Assembly: GCA_951394405.1 (NCBI GenBank)
Contig: OX596345.1
Coordinates: forward strand, 1,426,001-1,490,000
Origin: Coprinellus micaceus
Lineage: Eukaryota; Basidiomycota; Agaricomycetes; Agaricales; Psathyrellaceae
Direction: 5' to 3'
Length of the DNA: 64,000 bases
In this document: positions 21,402 to 31,646 of the stretch, piece after piece
Position numbering within the stretch: the stretch's first letter is position 1
Layout of the letters: every line of letters begins with the position of its first letter
Notes under the pieces: generated by a model
Databases searched by the model: none
Seen by the model: the letters and a program-made list of their open reading frames with translations, nothing else
Told to the model about the DNA's origin: nothing
Position numbers and translations under genes: made by a program

Positions 21402-24400
21402 ATGGACTCTACCACTACGGCCTCACCCATCATGCTCACGGCTTACACTGTGCAGCAGTGGAAGTTCACTGTTGAGAACAAGGCCTTCGACCTCAACGCC
21501 TACGGCATCCTCACTGGGGAAGAGAAAAAACCTGGGAGCAATGCCGACGACAAGGTCAAGTCCGACTATGCCAGTCGCCGCTCCAAGCTCATCGGCTACG
21601 TCCGGTCTACTCTCGACCACTCCCAACTCGAGACCATCCTCTCTGGCATCCAAGTCACCGACATCGCTGCTATCTGGGAGAAGCTCTTGGAAACCTACCA
21701 GCCCAAGACTTCTGGCTCTCGTATCAGTGTCCTCCAGGAAATGATGGCACTTCGCATGAGGTCCTCGGGCTTCGAGAAGGAGACCTACTCCGACTTTGGA
21801 TCGCGTTGCATGGCGCACGCCTCACGTCTCACCGCACTCCTCCCGCAAGGAGCAGAATACCTTGCAGAGACGACACGGTCCGTCACCATCTCCTCCCAAA
21901 CGACATCGGATGGAGCAACAACGACGATTCAATCCACCAGTCGAGGAGCATATGAACTCCTTACGCCCTCTGCTTTCGAGGAAGGATACACAGCTGCTCA
22001 TCTTGCGCGCGATCTTGCAATCAGCATGATCCCCATTGGTCTTGGCAAGGATGACACCATCCTCCGCAATACGCTCAACCACATCTCCACTGGGGACGAC
22101 AATCCCCTTGAAGTCCTCGATCACCTTCGCAAGGCCGACTCCCTCGCTCGCAACACTCAGCTTGCTGAGGGGACGTCCGCCGCTCTTCAGGTAGCTACAG
22201 CTGCCCCGAAGAAGAAGGCGAAGTACAGGTGCAAGGTCCACGGTTGGCAGAACACGCACGAGGACAAGGACTGCCGCGTCCAGAACTCCCAGAAGGCCAA
22301 GATCGCCGAGACACCTACCACAGCTGCGACTGCTGAGGAGAACGTCATGATGGCCACTGTTGCCCACATCGCAAGTCCCCTTATCCGTCGAGCTCGTAAC
22401 AACCCCACTAATACTTCCTGGAACCCAGACTCAGGTGCAACCTCACATATGACACCCAATCGCAAGTGGATCCGTAACATGATTGCGGTGAAAATTGCTG
22501 TGTCTCTCGCCAACAACGAGATCGTCTGGGCTACAGGAAAGGGGGAAGTACGTTTCACGCCTCGTATACACGGAAAAGTTGGTCAGACTGTGATATTCAA
22601 TGATGTACTATATGTTCCTGCACTTCGCAATAACCTATTCTCGATCCTCTCCGTTGTTAAGAAGAGCAAAATGCGTGTCGTAATTGAAGGAGACTCGCTT
22701 GACTTCTTCAAGAATGGCGAGCTACTCCTAACAGCTACCATCGACGGAACTGTTGGCTCTCTCAATGGGACAACGCTCGAAAACACGGAGACGGAGGCAG
22801 CCTACATCTCCAAGATCGAGAAGGAACTATTACATCAAAGGTTAGGGCACATTGGGAAGGATCGTCTGGAGACGCTTATGCGCCAAGACTTGGCCACTGG
22901 CATCCTGGTGAAGGAGGGCACGGAACTCAACGACACCTGCGAACACTGCATTGCAGGGAAGCAACATCGGGATCCATTCCCAAAGCTATCAGCGAATCGC
23001 TCAACAGAGCTCCTTGGACGGATTCACTCGGACCTCCATGGACCCCTTGCTGTACAAACACCAATCGGCTATCGATACTGGATCACATTCATTGATGACC
23101 ACTCACGGTTCAAGGAGGTCACCCTCCTGAAACACAAGAGTGACGCATTCCAAGCCTTCAAAGACTTTGTTGCCAAGAGTGAGCGAAAGCTTGGCACAAA
23201 GGTCAAGGAACTTCGTGATGATAAAGGGGGGGAATACATGGGGAACGACTTCATTCAATGGTGCAAGGGACTTGGGATCGCACGACAACACACAGTTAAA
23301 GCCACACCTCAACAGAACGGTGTCAGCGAACGACTCAATCGCACACTGACTGAAGGGGTCATTGCCATGCTCAACCAAGCACGCCTTCCCATGATGTTCT
23401 GGGGTGCAGCTGTACTCTATTACACAGACATCCTGAATGCGACCCCATCCTCTACATTATCAAATACTACCTCCTATGAAGTCTGGCATAAAGCAAAGCC
23501 CGATCTGTCCATGCACCGAGTATTCGGCTGCCGTGTATACGTCCATGTATCGCGCAAGGACCGCAAGAACCTCCAATCACACACAGAGCCTTGTGTCTTT
23601 ATTGGCTTTGAACCAGGCTACAAAGGCTGGAAATGCTACAATCCAGTGACGAAGAAGATCACCATATCCCGGGATGTTATCTTCGCTGAAAGCACCTTCC
23701 CTGGTCTCTCGACCGTAGGGAACGAACAGGCATACACGCCTATAGGCATTAGGGACATCTGGCCAGACGCCGATCTCGAACCGGAGAATCCACCTCTTGC
23801 ACCACCTCATGCTCCCATCGCGCCACCACCGCCTCCCCATGACCATCCAGATGATGGATCAGACGAGAGCGACAATGATGACGATGGAGACCAAGCAGCA
23901 CCTCGGACTCCCGAGCGACCTCCTAAAACTGAGCCTAAGACGCCAGCCACACAGCAACCGTCTGTCCATCCGTCAATTCCACCTACTCCTACGAAACGGG
24001 ATCCCTCATCTACTCCCTCAACGAAACAGCTGCTACCAATACCTGCCTTGTTCCCAGGGCTCCCTGCACCAGCTGAGGATGGACCCATGTTCCCAGAACT
24101 ACCTCCTCCAGCACCGGTCGCACCTCCAGCACCTGCCCAGAAACGCACCCGGCCACCTCCCCCTCCCCCTCGCGAATCAATCCCTCGCAAGGCGAAAGTT
24201 CCGAAAGCTCCACCGCTAGTAGCACAAAGCTCCCGGCCTGTACGGAAAACGGCAACGACCGTCAAGGACTACCAACTCGCAAGTGGAAAAGGGAGACGCG
24301 GTACAATTCCAGTGGCCAGGCGTGAAGGGGGTGAACAGGTAGCAGATCGAGGGGGTGCACAGAGAAACAATCAGCTACCCGAAACAGAGGATGAGGATGA

Positions 24401-26228
24401 GGATGAAGACGATGATGAAGACGACGAACCTGTACAACCCATTGCAGCTGAGGACTTTGACCTTGACGACGAACCTGTAGACATGGAAGATGCACTACGT
24501 GCCACCAGTATACTTGATTCTCTCATCAGTCTATACCACGTCCCCCTGGAAGAGACCCTGACTCTCGACCAAGGCATGGAAATGGCATTCTACATAGCAC
24601 AGGACAAAGCACTAGGAGCGGCTACACGCCGTCCAGGAGATGCGCCTCGGACACACTGGGAAGCCTTCGCAGGACCAGATGGTGAACACTGGCAGACCGC
24701 AGCACAGGTTGAGATTGACGCTCTAACCACCAATGGCACTTGGGAACTAGTCGAACTACCAGAGGGACGAAAGGTTGTCGGATCACGATGGGTCTTCCTC
24801 ATCAAACGAAAGGCAGATGGCACAATTGACCGCTACAAGGCTCGACTTGTTGCCAAGGGATACTCCCAAATGCCTGGAGTAGACTACGATCAGACATGGG
24901 CACCTGCATCTCGTCTCACATCAATCCGCGCGATCTTCGCCCAAGCCGCCATGGAAGGACACTTCATCGAGACCATTGACGTCGACAATGCCTACCTCAA
25001 CGGAACAATCGAGGAGCAATACGAAGTCTACATGGAGCAAGCGCCAGGGTTTGAGATCAAGAATCCAGACTCAAAGGGACGGAGATGGGTGTGCCGGCTG
25101 AAGAAAGGTTTATATGGCTTGAAACAGAGCGGACGACTATGGTACCAAAAGCTAGCATCAGAACTTGAAGCGATCGGATTCACCCAAATAAAATCTGACC
25201 CAGCTATCTATGTCTGGGAGATGGATGGGACCCGTATTGTTGTACCAGTCTTCGTTGACGACATCACCATAACCTCGAAAAGCCAAGAAAAGATCCAATG
25301 GCTCAAGGACTCCCTTGCCAAGGTCTTCAAGATCAAGGATCTCGGACCCACCTCGTACCTGCTTGGAATCAAGGTCGACTACGACCGCGAGAACCGAGTC
25401 ATGCGCCTATCCCAGACTCAATACATCCTCGACATGCTTGCGCGATTCAAGATGGAGGACTGCTACCCAGTAGGAACTCCAATGGATCCAGGAAGCGGTG
25501 CTACTCTCACCAAGTACATTCCAAACAAGGCTGACGACGAGATGATGAAGAACGTCCCATACATGAATGCCATCGGCGCCCTGATATACCTTATGATTGC
25601 GACACGCCCTGACATCGCCTACGCTGTTGCCAAACTAGCCCAATACAACTCCAACCCCGGACCTATGCATTGGAAAGCAGTCAAGCACCTATTCCGTTAC
25701 CTCAAGGGAACCAAAGATCTGAAGCTCACCTATCGTAACAATGGTAGCAAGATGTCTTCGGAACTCTTCCAAGCATACAGTGACGCAGATCATGCTGGGT
25801 GCCTTGACACGCGACGATCCACATCTGGATTTGTCATTAAAATGGGATCAGGAGCAGTTAGTTGGTCGGCAAAGAAGCAATCAACGGTGGCAGACTCCTC
25901 AACAGAGGCAGAGTACGTCTCCGCGTCGAGCGCTGGAAGGGACATCATCTGGATGCGCACACTCCTGAAGGAACTTGGTCACGACGTCTCTACTCCCTCA
26001 CCACTCATGGTCGACAACCAATCCGCACTCAAGGTTCTCCGGAACCCAGAACTCCACAGCCGAATGAAGCACATTGATATAAAGATGCATTGGATTCGGG
26101 ATGCTATCAAGCGAGGGGACATTACTGTTCACTTTTTATCTACTACCGATATGATCGCCGATATATTTACTAAACCTTTACCCAAACCTGCCGTTGAACG
26201 TCATCGACTCGCTCTTGGACTCGAGTAA
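21402..26228 (+). CDS. Copia gag-pol polyprotein (1608 aa)
   Basis: Start ATG at 21402 (MDSTTTASPIML) after a 588-nt leader; an upstream in-frame extension is less likely. Domains in order: UBN2-type Gag (about 15-290); a variant zinc knuckle C-x2-H-x5-H-x4-C near 280; aspartic protease with DSGATSH (Asp343); integrase zinc-binding H478-x4-H483 and C513-x2-C516; integrase core D544, D607 and E643 with the classic D-35-E spacing (HSDLHG, RDDKGGEY, QQNGVSERLNR); a proline-rich then acidic linker (about 790-1060); reverse transcriptase with the YVDD-type box as FVDD (1284-1287) and ARLVAKGYSQ; RNase H (YSDADHAG, SSTEAEYVS, VDNQSA, KHIDIK) ending IFTKPLPK. No frameshift separates gag and pol, as usual for copia elements. 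All key catalytic residues are present, so the protein should be active. Confidence 0.97.
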   Translation: MDSTTTASPIMLTAYTVQQWKFTVENKAFDLNAYGILTGEEKKPGSNADDKVKSDYASRRSKLIGYVRSTLDHSQLETILSGIQVTDIAAIWEKLLETYQPKTSGSRISVLQEMMALRMRSSGFEKETYSDFGSRCMAHASRLTALLPQGAEYLAETTRSVTISSQTTSDGATTTIQSTSRGAYELLTPSAFEEGYTAAHLARDLAISMIPIGLGKDDTILRNTLNHISTGDDNPLEVLDHLRKADSLARNTQLAEGTSAALQVATAAPKKKAKYRCKVHGWQNTHEDKDCRVQNSQKAKIAETPTTAATAEENVMMATVAHIASPLIRRARNNPTNTSWNPDSGATSHMTPNRKWIRNMIAVKIAVSLANNEIVWATGKGEVRFTPRIHGKVGQTVIFNDVLYVPALRNNLFSILSVVKKSKMRVVIEGDSLDFFKNGELLLTATIDGTVGSLNGTTLENTETEAAYISKIEKELLHQRLGHIGKDRLETLMRQDLATGILVKEGTELNDTCEHCIAGKQHRDPFPKLSANRSTELLGRIHSDLHGPLAVQTPIGYRYWITFIDDHSRFKEVTLLKHKSDAFQAFKDFVAKSERKLGTKVKELRDDKGGEYMGNDFIQWCKGLGIARQHTVKATPQQNGVSERLNRTLTEGVIAMLNQARLPMMFWGAAVLYYTDILNATPSSTLSNTTSYEVWHKAKPDLSMHRVFGCRVYVHVSRKDRKNLQSHTEPCVFIGFEPGYKGWKCYNPVTKKITISRDVIFAESTFPGLSTVGNEQAYTPIGIRDIWPDADLEPENPPLAPPHAPIAPPPPPHDHPDDGSDESDNDDDGDQAAPRTPERPPKTEPKTPATQQPSVHPSIPPTPTKRDPSSTPSTKQLLPIPALFPGLPAPAEDGPMFPELPPPAPVAPPAPAQKRTRPPPPPPRESIPRKAKVPKAPPLVAQSSRPVRKTATTVKDYQLASGKGRRGTIPVARREGGEQVADRGGAQRNNQLPETEDEDEDEDDDEDDEPVQPIAAEDFDLDDEPVDMEDALRATSILDSLISLYHVPLEETLTLDQGMEMAFYIAQDKALGAATRRPGDAPRTHWEAFAGPDGEHWQTAAQVEIDALTTNGTWELVELPEGRKVVGSRWVFLIKRKADGTIDRYKARLVAKGYSQMPGVDYDQTWAPASRLTSIRAIFAQAAMEGHFIETIDVDNAYLNGTIEEQYEVYMEQAPGFEIKNPDSKGRRWVCRLKKGLYGLKQSGRLWYQKLASELEAIGFTQIKSDPAIYVWEMDGTRIVVPVFVDDITITSKSQEKIQWLKDSLAKVFKIKDLGPTSYLLGIKVDYDRENRVMRLSQTQYILDMLARFKMEDCYPVGTPMDPGSGATLTKYIPNKADDEMMKNVPYMNAIGALIYLMIATRPDIAYAVAKLAQYNSNPGPMHWKAVKHLFRYLKGTKDLKLTYRNNGSKMSSELFQAYSDADHAGCLDTRRSTSGFVIKMGSGAVSWSAKKQSTVADSSTEAEYVSASSAGRDIIWMRTLLKELGHDVSTPSPLMVDNQSALKVLRNPELHSRMKHIDIKMHWIRDAIKRGDITVHFLSTTDMIADIFTKPLPKPAVERHRLALGLE

Positions 26229-26243
26229 ATACAGAGACATTAC

Positions 26244-26255
26244 ATTGAGGGGGTG
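26244..26255 (+). other. Polypurine tract before the 3' LTR
   Basis: The sequence TTGAGGGGGTG ends exactly at the 3' LTR start. It fits the plus-strand primer of LTR elements, although it is short and interrupted by a T. Confidence 0.75.
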
Positions 26256-26638
26256 TGTTGGAAGACAATGCTCATGTCAACTCTATCTCTACAAAGAATA
26301 CCTCTATTTCGAACGTTTTACTTATCTTCTATTGTTCTATAGAGAACAACAACCACCTTGTATTATTCCCATTATACTCGCACTTATTGTTCTCTTATCT
26401 CCACCTTATCTCCATTCACTGCTATTGTTCTCTACTTATGGAACGTCTATTGTTCCTTCCTATTGTTCCGCATATAGGTTATCTATTGTTCTCCACAGTA
26501 TATAGTCCACACTGTAAGTGGGTGAGTCCCCATCGAACTCTCCCCACTTACAGGTGCGTATCTTGTATACCCTACTTACTTTCAATCTAACATCGAACTC
26601 TCCCCACTTACAGTGGGTCATACTTGCATCGTTCTACA
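26256..26638 (+). repeat. 3' LTR (383 bp)
   Basis: Reads the same as the 5' LTR throughout when compared block by block, ends GTTCTACA, and is followed by the second CTCCT target-site copy. Confidence 0.97.
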
Positions 26639-27361
26639 CTCCTCGCTTGTGTGCCCCAACCTCGAGCGTTTTTCGTTCAAGATGGATTGGTCCGCGAACT
26701 TTGATCTCTCATTCGTGGCCCGTTGGCTTTGCACGGCGAGTCACACTCGCCTGACCCGGTTCGAGTGCTTGGCGTCTATCGATTTGGAGGTGTTAATCGA
26801 GAGCATCGTATCTATGCCCCTTCTACAGGTTCTGAAATGTCACGGGGGGGTTGCATCCAGCTACCGGTCCCTGGCAGCGGGTCCCTTGAAGTCGGTCATC
26901 AATGACCACCTACTGCACGCACTGTCGGGGTGCCTGCCCGGCAGCGATGGGTCTGGCCCACCCTGTGTTCAGCTTCGCGAGTTGTGCATCAAGAACGCCT
27001 ACTTCTCCAACCAGGGCATTGGAACCTTTCTCGAGGGTCGTTTGTCCGGAAACGAACCCTGTGTAATGTCAGGTGAGGAGCGTCTTTCTGGACAAAAAAA
27101 ACACGCCCTGACCACTATACACAAGGGAACGTGCCATTCTTCCAACGGTTCGAGGTCGAAAATCTCAGAGTAGAGCAGGACGAGGATCTCATTTTCGAAA
27201 TACGCCGGATTTTGGACTACTGGAAGGCCCAATGCAAAGCCAAGGTCCAGTTGAACGTGCATCGCTATCTCGATGATGAGAACGAGACCCTCGCAGGGTC
27301 GAAGCGAGTCCTCTTTCTCCACTCAACCGCTCCACCGTGGGCTTCCATTACGACGGACTAA

Positions 27362-29290
27362 CTACTGGTCGTAGTTATTGCCATTATGTATCAGCTTGAC
27401 ATTGATGAAGCCCCCTACCAACCTCTTATCTACTTGCCTCGAGCATCCCTGAGCGATGCTGATTATTTATTGCTTACTATCGGTCGTTCTTCGACGTCTG
27501 TCAGCCCTACGCGTGCGCATATACATACTTGCTTGTATATCTCAGCCTTTTTTATGATCTATTATTTATCGCTTCCTATCCTATCTATTTGTTCGACGCC
27601 TGGTAGTCGCGCCTGCTTGAGCATTTCCTCTGTTTCTCTCAAATGGGTGTGCTATCGCTAAGGTCATCGGCCCTGGCTCTCCGGCGTTACCGTTGAGCCT
27701 CCAGCGCCATATATGACTGGCGGCGATCCGAAGCATCCCCCGGGAAGCACCCTCCAGGGAGGATGCTCCGGAGGGACACACACACGGAGGTTTCTGGCAG
27801 TCCGTAGCTCGCAGAGGAGCGGACAAGCAGCGTCCTGAACCTAGGCTAGAGATGTAGAATGCGATCCACGATGATTTGCCGTCGTACCGTGTATGGAGGG
27901 CGAGGTCTTTCGATCTGGACCTTGCCTGCCGGCGCCCTCGTCTACTTACTCTCTCAAAGGGCTGCATCTCGGACTCGAAAGAGAACTCGCAAGTGGGCAG
28001 TGCTCAGCTCCGGGTTGCAATTCTCTCACAATACAATTGACTCAGAGAGAAGGTGAAGGTAAGAGGAAGCTGAACGAGCAAACGGGCAATGGTTAATGAG
28101 ACGAACGCGCGGTCAATATTTAGGGGACCCACCCATATCGCCTTCGGCCTGTCAGGCTAGAATTTGTACACTATTATACCTTTTTGAGTCCAGTATCGAG
28201 GCCCACCAGGTACTATGCTTTAATTCGATGATTGGAGTTGGTTGCGACGATCCTAGTATCGGGTGCTTGCACAGGCAGCAGAGAATTAAGACCAAAGATT
28301 TCCAAGCCCTGGACTTGCTCGTGCAGGTCCCTTCGACCCCACAATAGGCCGACCCCTTTCGAGTTCGTCGCGGGTCTGGCATTCACGGCGCTGTCACCAG
28401 GATTGCAATTCTGAGTATGGCCTGGCCATCACTTGTAAAAGCTGATGAACTCTGGACATCGCATTCAGACACGACTGTTATTGGGGCCATCGGATCAGAA
28501 CTACCTAGGAATACCGTACCATCAAAAAATGTGTGATGACCCGTGCACACACTAGACCTGTTCCCCCGACCTCACAGAAAGAGTACGTCGCTCAAGTCAA
28601 GGCTTTCCTTACTATGTAAACAGAACCTGGGCAGAAATGAAGTAAACCACCGTCGCTCACCCGCAACCTCTACCGAGATGCCGCGTTGAGATTTAAAATC
28701 CGAGCCACAGCCGAACAAGTTTGTTTACCAGCCCTCCTCCTGGCTCCTTCCCACCATCGAAGCGACAAAGTTGACCATTTCAACATAACCCTTCTTGCTC
28801 TTGAGCCCATGAACTGTATCTCTCGCCCTTAAACTAAGGGCTGGTCTGCAATGCTTCCGGTGCCAGACCCCATCTCCCTGGTGTGAATGTTGCAAAACTC
28901 CATGAGCAGGTCCGGCTCGGTCCTGGATAAAGTGAGAACCTTTACCTTTGAGATGTCGTATTCAATGTTTAAACGCCTTCAATGGACTCGAGATAGTCGC
29001 CCGGCGCTTGATGAGGTTTAGAGGCCTGGATCTTTGCGCCGAGCCAAAAAGGTTCGCTGATCTTTAGTGACGGGAAAATACCGTCACTATATTTGCTGGC
29101 TGCGATTGCCAGCGACCTGTGAAAGCCTGTGAAGACTTCCAGATGGCCGACATTAGAAATTCGAATGATCTCATCCAATTCGTGCCTAAGTGGGGTGCTC
29201 GGACTCACACGGCATAGAAATAAAACCTGAGACCTATGGCTTCGTGGGCTTTTATCATCTCTCCTCCACTACCCCACGCGAACGCATGCG
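27362..29290. other. Intergenic, no gene seen
   Basis: Between F-box paralog 3 and the P450. A small imperfect inverted repeat occurs near 27728-27772 (GAAGCATCCCCC and GGAGGATGCTCC). No coding chain or RNA gene was recognised. Confidence 0.5.
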
Positions 29291-31646
29291 ATGGGTATCG
29301 AGCTACCCCCTGCCATAGGCTCGGCTCTGACTCAACTGCCGTTCCTCAGCTCGATTGAAGGCGCCTTGAGTGGAGATCAAAGAAACCTTCCCCTGGTGCT
29401 TGGAACCGTAGTGGTGGTACTTGCGACATCCAGCATTCTCAAGTTCTACCATGGCCTTAAGGTGAGCACCCCCACCACCCCCATCTGCTGTCCGCTTCAT
29501 AAGAGCCCCCTTGCAGCTCGTATCATACCTTCCTGGCCTAAGAACGCCGTTCAGCCCTTACAGCTTCTTGGGCTTCACGGCGCCAGTGACCTGGTGGAAC
29601 CCCGGCCTCAAGTTTCTCTGGGAAGGGAGGAAGGACCACTATCGTGAGTTTCGCTTTATGAATGGATAAACAGCATTATCACTCATCCAGACTCGAAGTA
29701 TACAAGTACTTTGGCTCAGAGAACTTCTCCATCACCCCGTGGATATCAGGCGCTCCTCTTATCGTTTCTTCAAACCTCGACGTCCTGCGTCAAACCGCGT
29801 TTGGCTCATTCCGAAGCGACTTTGAAAAACCGGAAGAGATGAGTAGAGCCCTGCTGTAAGGCATTCTCGATTCAGCGTCCATGGATGAAAGCACTGATTC
29901 CGGGCAGGTTCTGGGGCGACAACCTCGCTGGTACTGACGGTGAGGTATGGAGGAGGCATCGTCGAATCGTGAACCCTGCGTTCAACAACAAGCTGTAAGT
30001 GCGCGATTGTGGTCCCCTCTTACCGAGCTTAACAGTCCCATCAGATACCAACGAGTGTGGGCGAAGACGTCAGAGCTGTACGAACAAATGGTAGACGCAG
30101 AGGGTTGGGGCGACAAGAATATGATCGACATTGAGGTGATACAGAAGTTGACACACAAAGTCTGTTGTTCCCCTCCCAACGTTTTTCAGCTGAACTGACG
30201 GAAGTCTCCAGTTCACTCTTCTCATTATCAGCACATGCGGCTTCGGACTGGACTTCGACTGGGCTGAGCCGCCCGCTCCTCCAGACGGCCATATGACGGT
30301 CCAACAGGCCTTCAAAATTGTAGTAGAACGCAATATGTCTGTCACGTTCGTGCCGAGATGGGTGCACAAACTCGTTCCAACCACATAGTGCGTGTCCGCT
30401 CGTTCGCCAAGCTCACTATATGCAGCTTTGAGCTCTAACATTTTGCCTGTGGTGGCAGCTTCAGGGAGGTCGACGAGGCTATCAACGAGATGTCCAGGTT
30501 CATGAAAGCCCAAGTTGCGTCTCGCAAGGCGGCCGTTCGTTCCGGAGATGGGGATTCTGATATCGACGCGTTCACCCTCATGGTCAAGGCGAATGAAGAG
30601 GAGGGCTCCAAATACAAGTTGGACGAGAGCGAACTGGTAACGACGCTTGCCGTTCTTTTGCAAGATTATGGTGATTGAAGGATGTGTTGCGTTGTATAGA
30701 TTGGAAACGTCTTCGTCCTACTTTTCGCTGGGCACGGTAGGTCTCCAACTGTTCCTTGGCGTGTATGTACGGTACTGACTTCTTTTCTAGAAACGACGGC
30801 TCTTACTCTCGCGGCAGCTATGATATATCTGGCCCTCAACCCCGAAATCGAGAAAGAAGTTCTTGAAAATATCATCGAGGTGGTTGGATGGAACGGCAAG
30901 CCAGTGAGCAGTACCCAAAATTAACTGAAGCCCTCATATCTAAGCCTCCTTCAGACATTCGAGGACTACGGCAAGCTGGACAAGGTGCTAGCTGTATTCT
31001 TGGAAGTTCTTAGGATGTACCGTGCGTTTTAATGTGCTCCTCCGACCACCAAGTACTTAACTTACATTTACCCCCTCATAACCAGCGTCCGGCCACTTGA
31101 TGTTCCGCAAGGCTACGAAGGATACGACTTTGAAGCTGCCTCGGCCAGTAGGCGAGGAAGGGGCCGATACCATCCCTATCGCCAAGGGTACGATGATGGT
31201 CATCGATATGGTCGGCCTGCGTAAGTGGATGGAGGTCCTCTAAATATGTCGTTCCAAGCTAATGAACGTTTGGCGGCAGAGTACAACCCGAGGTACTTTG
31301 AGGACCCTGAATCATTCAAACCCTCGCGCTGGTACGGCGTCTCAAAGGACTCTGATGCGTTCACCGCTTTTAGTATCGGTTCGTGTCAATCTTCTGTCCC
31401 CGCAACCGGAACTTAACAACCGATTTAGGTCCACGAGAGTGCATCGGGCGGAAATTTGCCACAGTTGAAGCTGTCGCACTTTTGACGCTCCTACTAAGGG
31501 ACTTCAAGATCGAGCCCTTGCTCTTGAATGGAGAAACGTTGGATGCTTGGAAGAACCGGGTGCTTGATGCGCAACTTTTGATTACTCTAGGAGTTAGCAA
31601 CGCGTCTGTGCGTTTTGTTCGTAGGCAGAAGGGCACGTCGTCGTAA
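29291..31646 (+). CDS. Cytochrome P450 monooxygenase, 13 exons, one doubtful junction
   Basis: Exons: 29291-29461, 29517-29643, 29691-29855, 29908-29994, 30045-30159, 30212-30387, 30459-30636, 30700-30736, 30791-30903, 30955-31021, 31086-31220, 31280-31378, 31429-31646. The protein has an N-terminal anchor (LPLVLGTVVVVLA), WRRHRRIVNPAFN in the C-helix region, the I-helix AGHETTA, ExxR as EVLR, the K/R-region FKPSRW, and the haem loop FSIGPRECIGRKFA with its Cys ligand. It should be an ER-bound haem-thiolate oxidase needing a P450 reductase; the substrate is unknown. All junctions are phase-consistent except exon 2 to exon 3. There the good donor TATC|GTGAGT (29644) and acceptor CCAG (29690) put exon 3 (YKYFGSENFS) out of frame. 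A weak in-frame donor GTTTCT at about 29612 would remove a conserved Trp-containing segment. So the gene has either a one-base indel or an unusual splice. Confidence 0.85.

Larger units (their letters stand above)
20431..26638 (+). mobile_element. Full-length Ty1/copia LTR retrotransposon
   Basis: The element is bounded by the 5-bp target duplication CTCCT (20426-20430 and 26639-26643). It has 383-bp LTRs that begin TGTTGG and end CTACA and read identically by eye, a primer-binding site, one long gag-pol ORF in copia order (Gag, protease, integrase, reverse transcriptase, RNase H) and a polypurine tract. Identical LTRs and an intact ORF mean a very recent insertion of a probably active or recently active element. 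It interrupts an F-box gene in the sense orientation. Confidence 0.97.
19446..27361 (+). pseudogene. F-box paralog 3, split by a copia retrotransposon
   Basis: The coding sequence runs 19446-20430, is interrupted by the 6.2-kb element plus one CTCCT copy, resumes at 26644-27072, and ends after a 53-nt intron in exon 27126-27361. Ignoring the insertion, the reading frame is perfectly open (about 549 residues) and the junction LVCPNLERFSFK matches LVCPALESFAFK of paralog 2. The disruption is therefore the only lesion. Shared blocks are FLPRDVLLEIFYYL, VCRFWRQVALSSPSLWGGIP, LANPGQ-like (IANPGQVEFY), GTRSQLSGPGV and LRELCIKNAYF. Read-through into the LTR would add foreign residues before a stop at about 20765. 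The allele is presumably null unless a co-isolated nucleus or another allele lacks the insertion. Confidence 0.9.

Noticed and set aside
23807..24265. Gly/Ser-rich minus-strand ORF inside the copia element
   Set aside because: Antisense of the proline-rich linker of gag-pol; composition is a mirror effect.
30070..30663. 197-codon minus-strand ORF over the P450
   Set aside because: Antisense shadow crossing several P450 exons and introns that fit splice rules on the plus strand.
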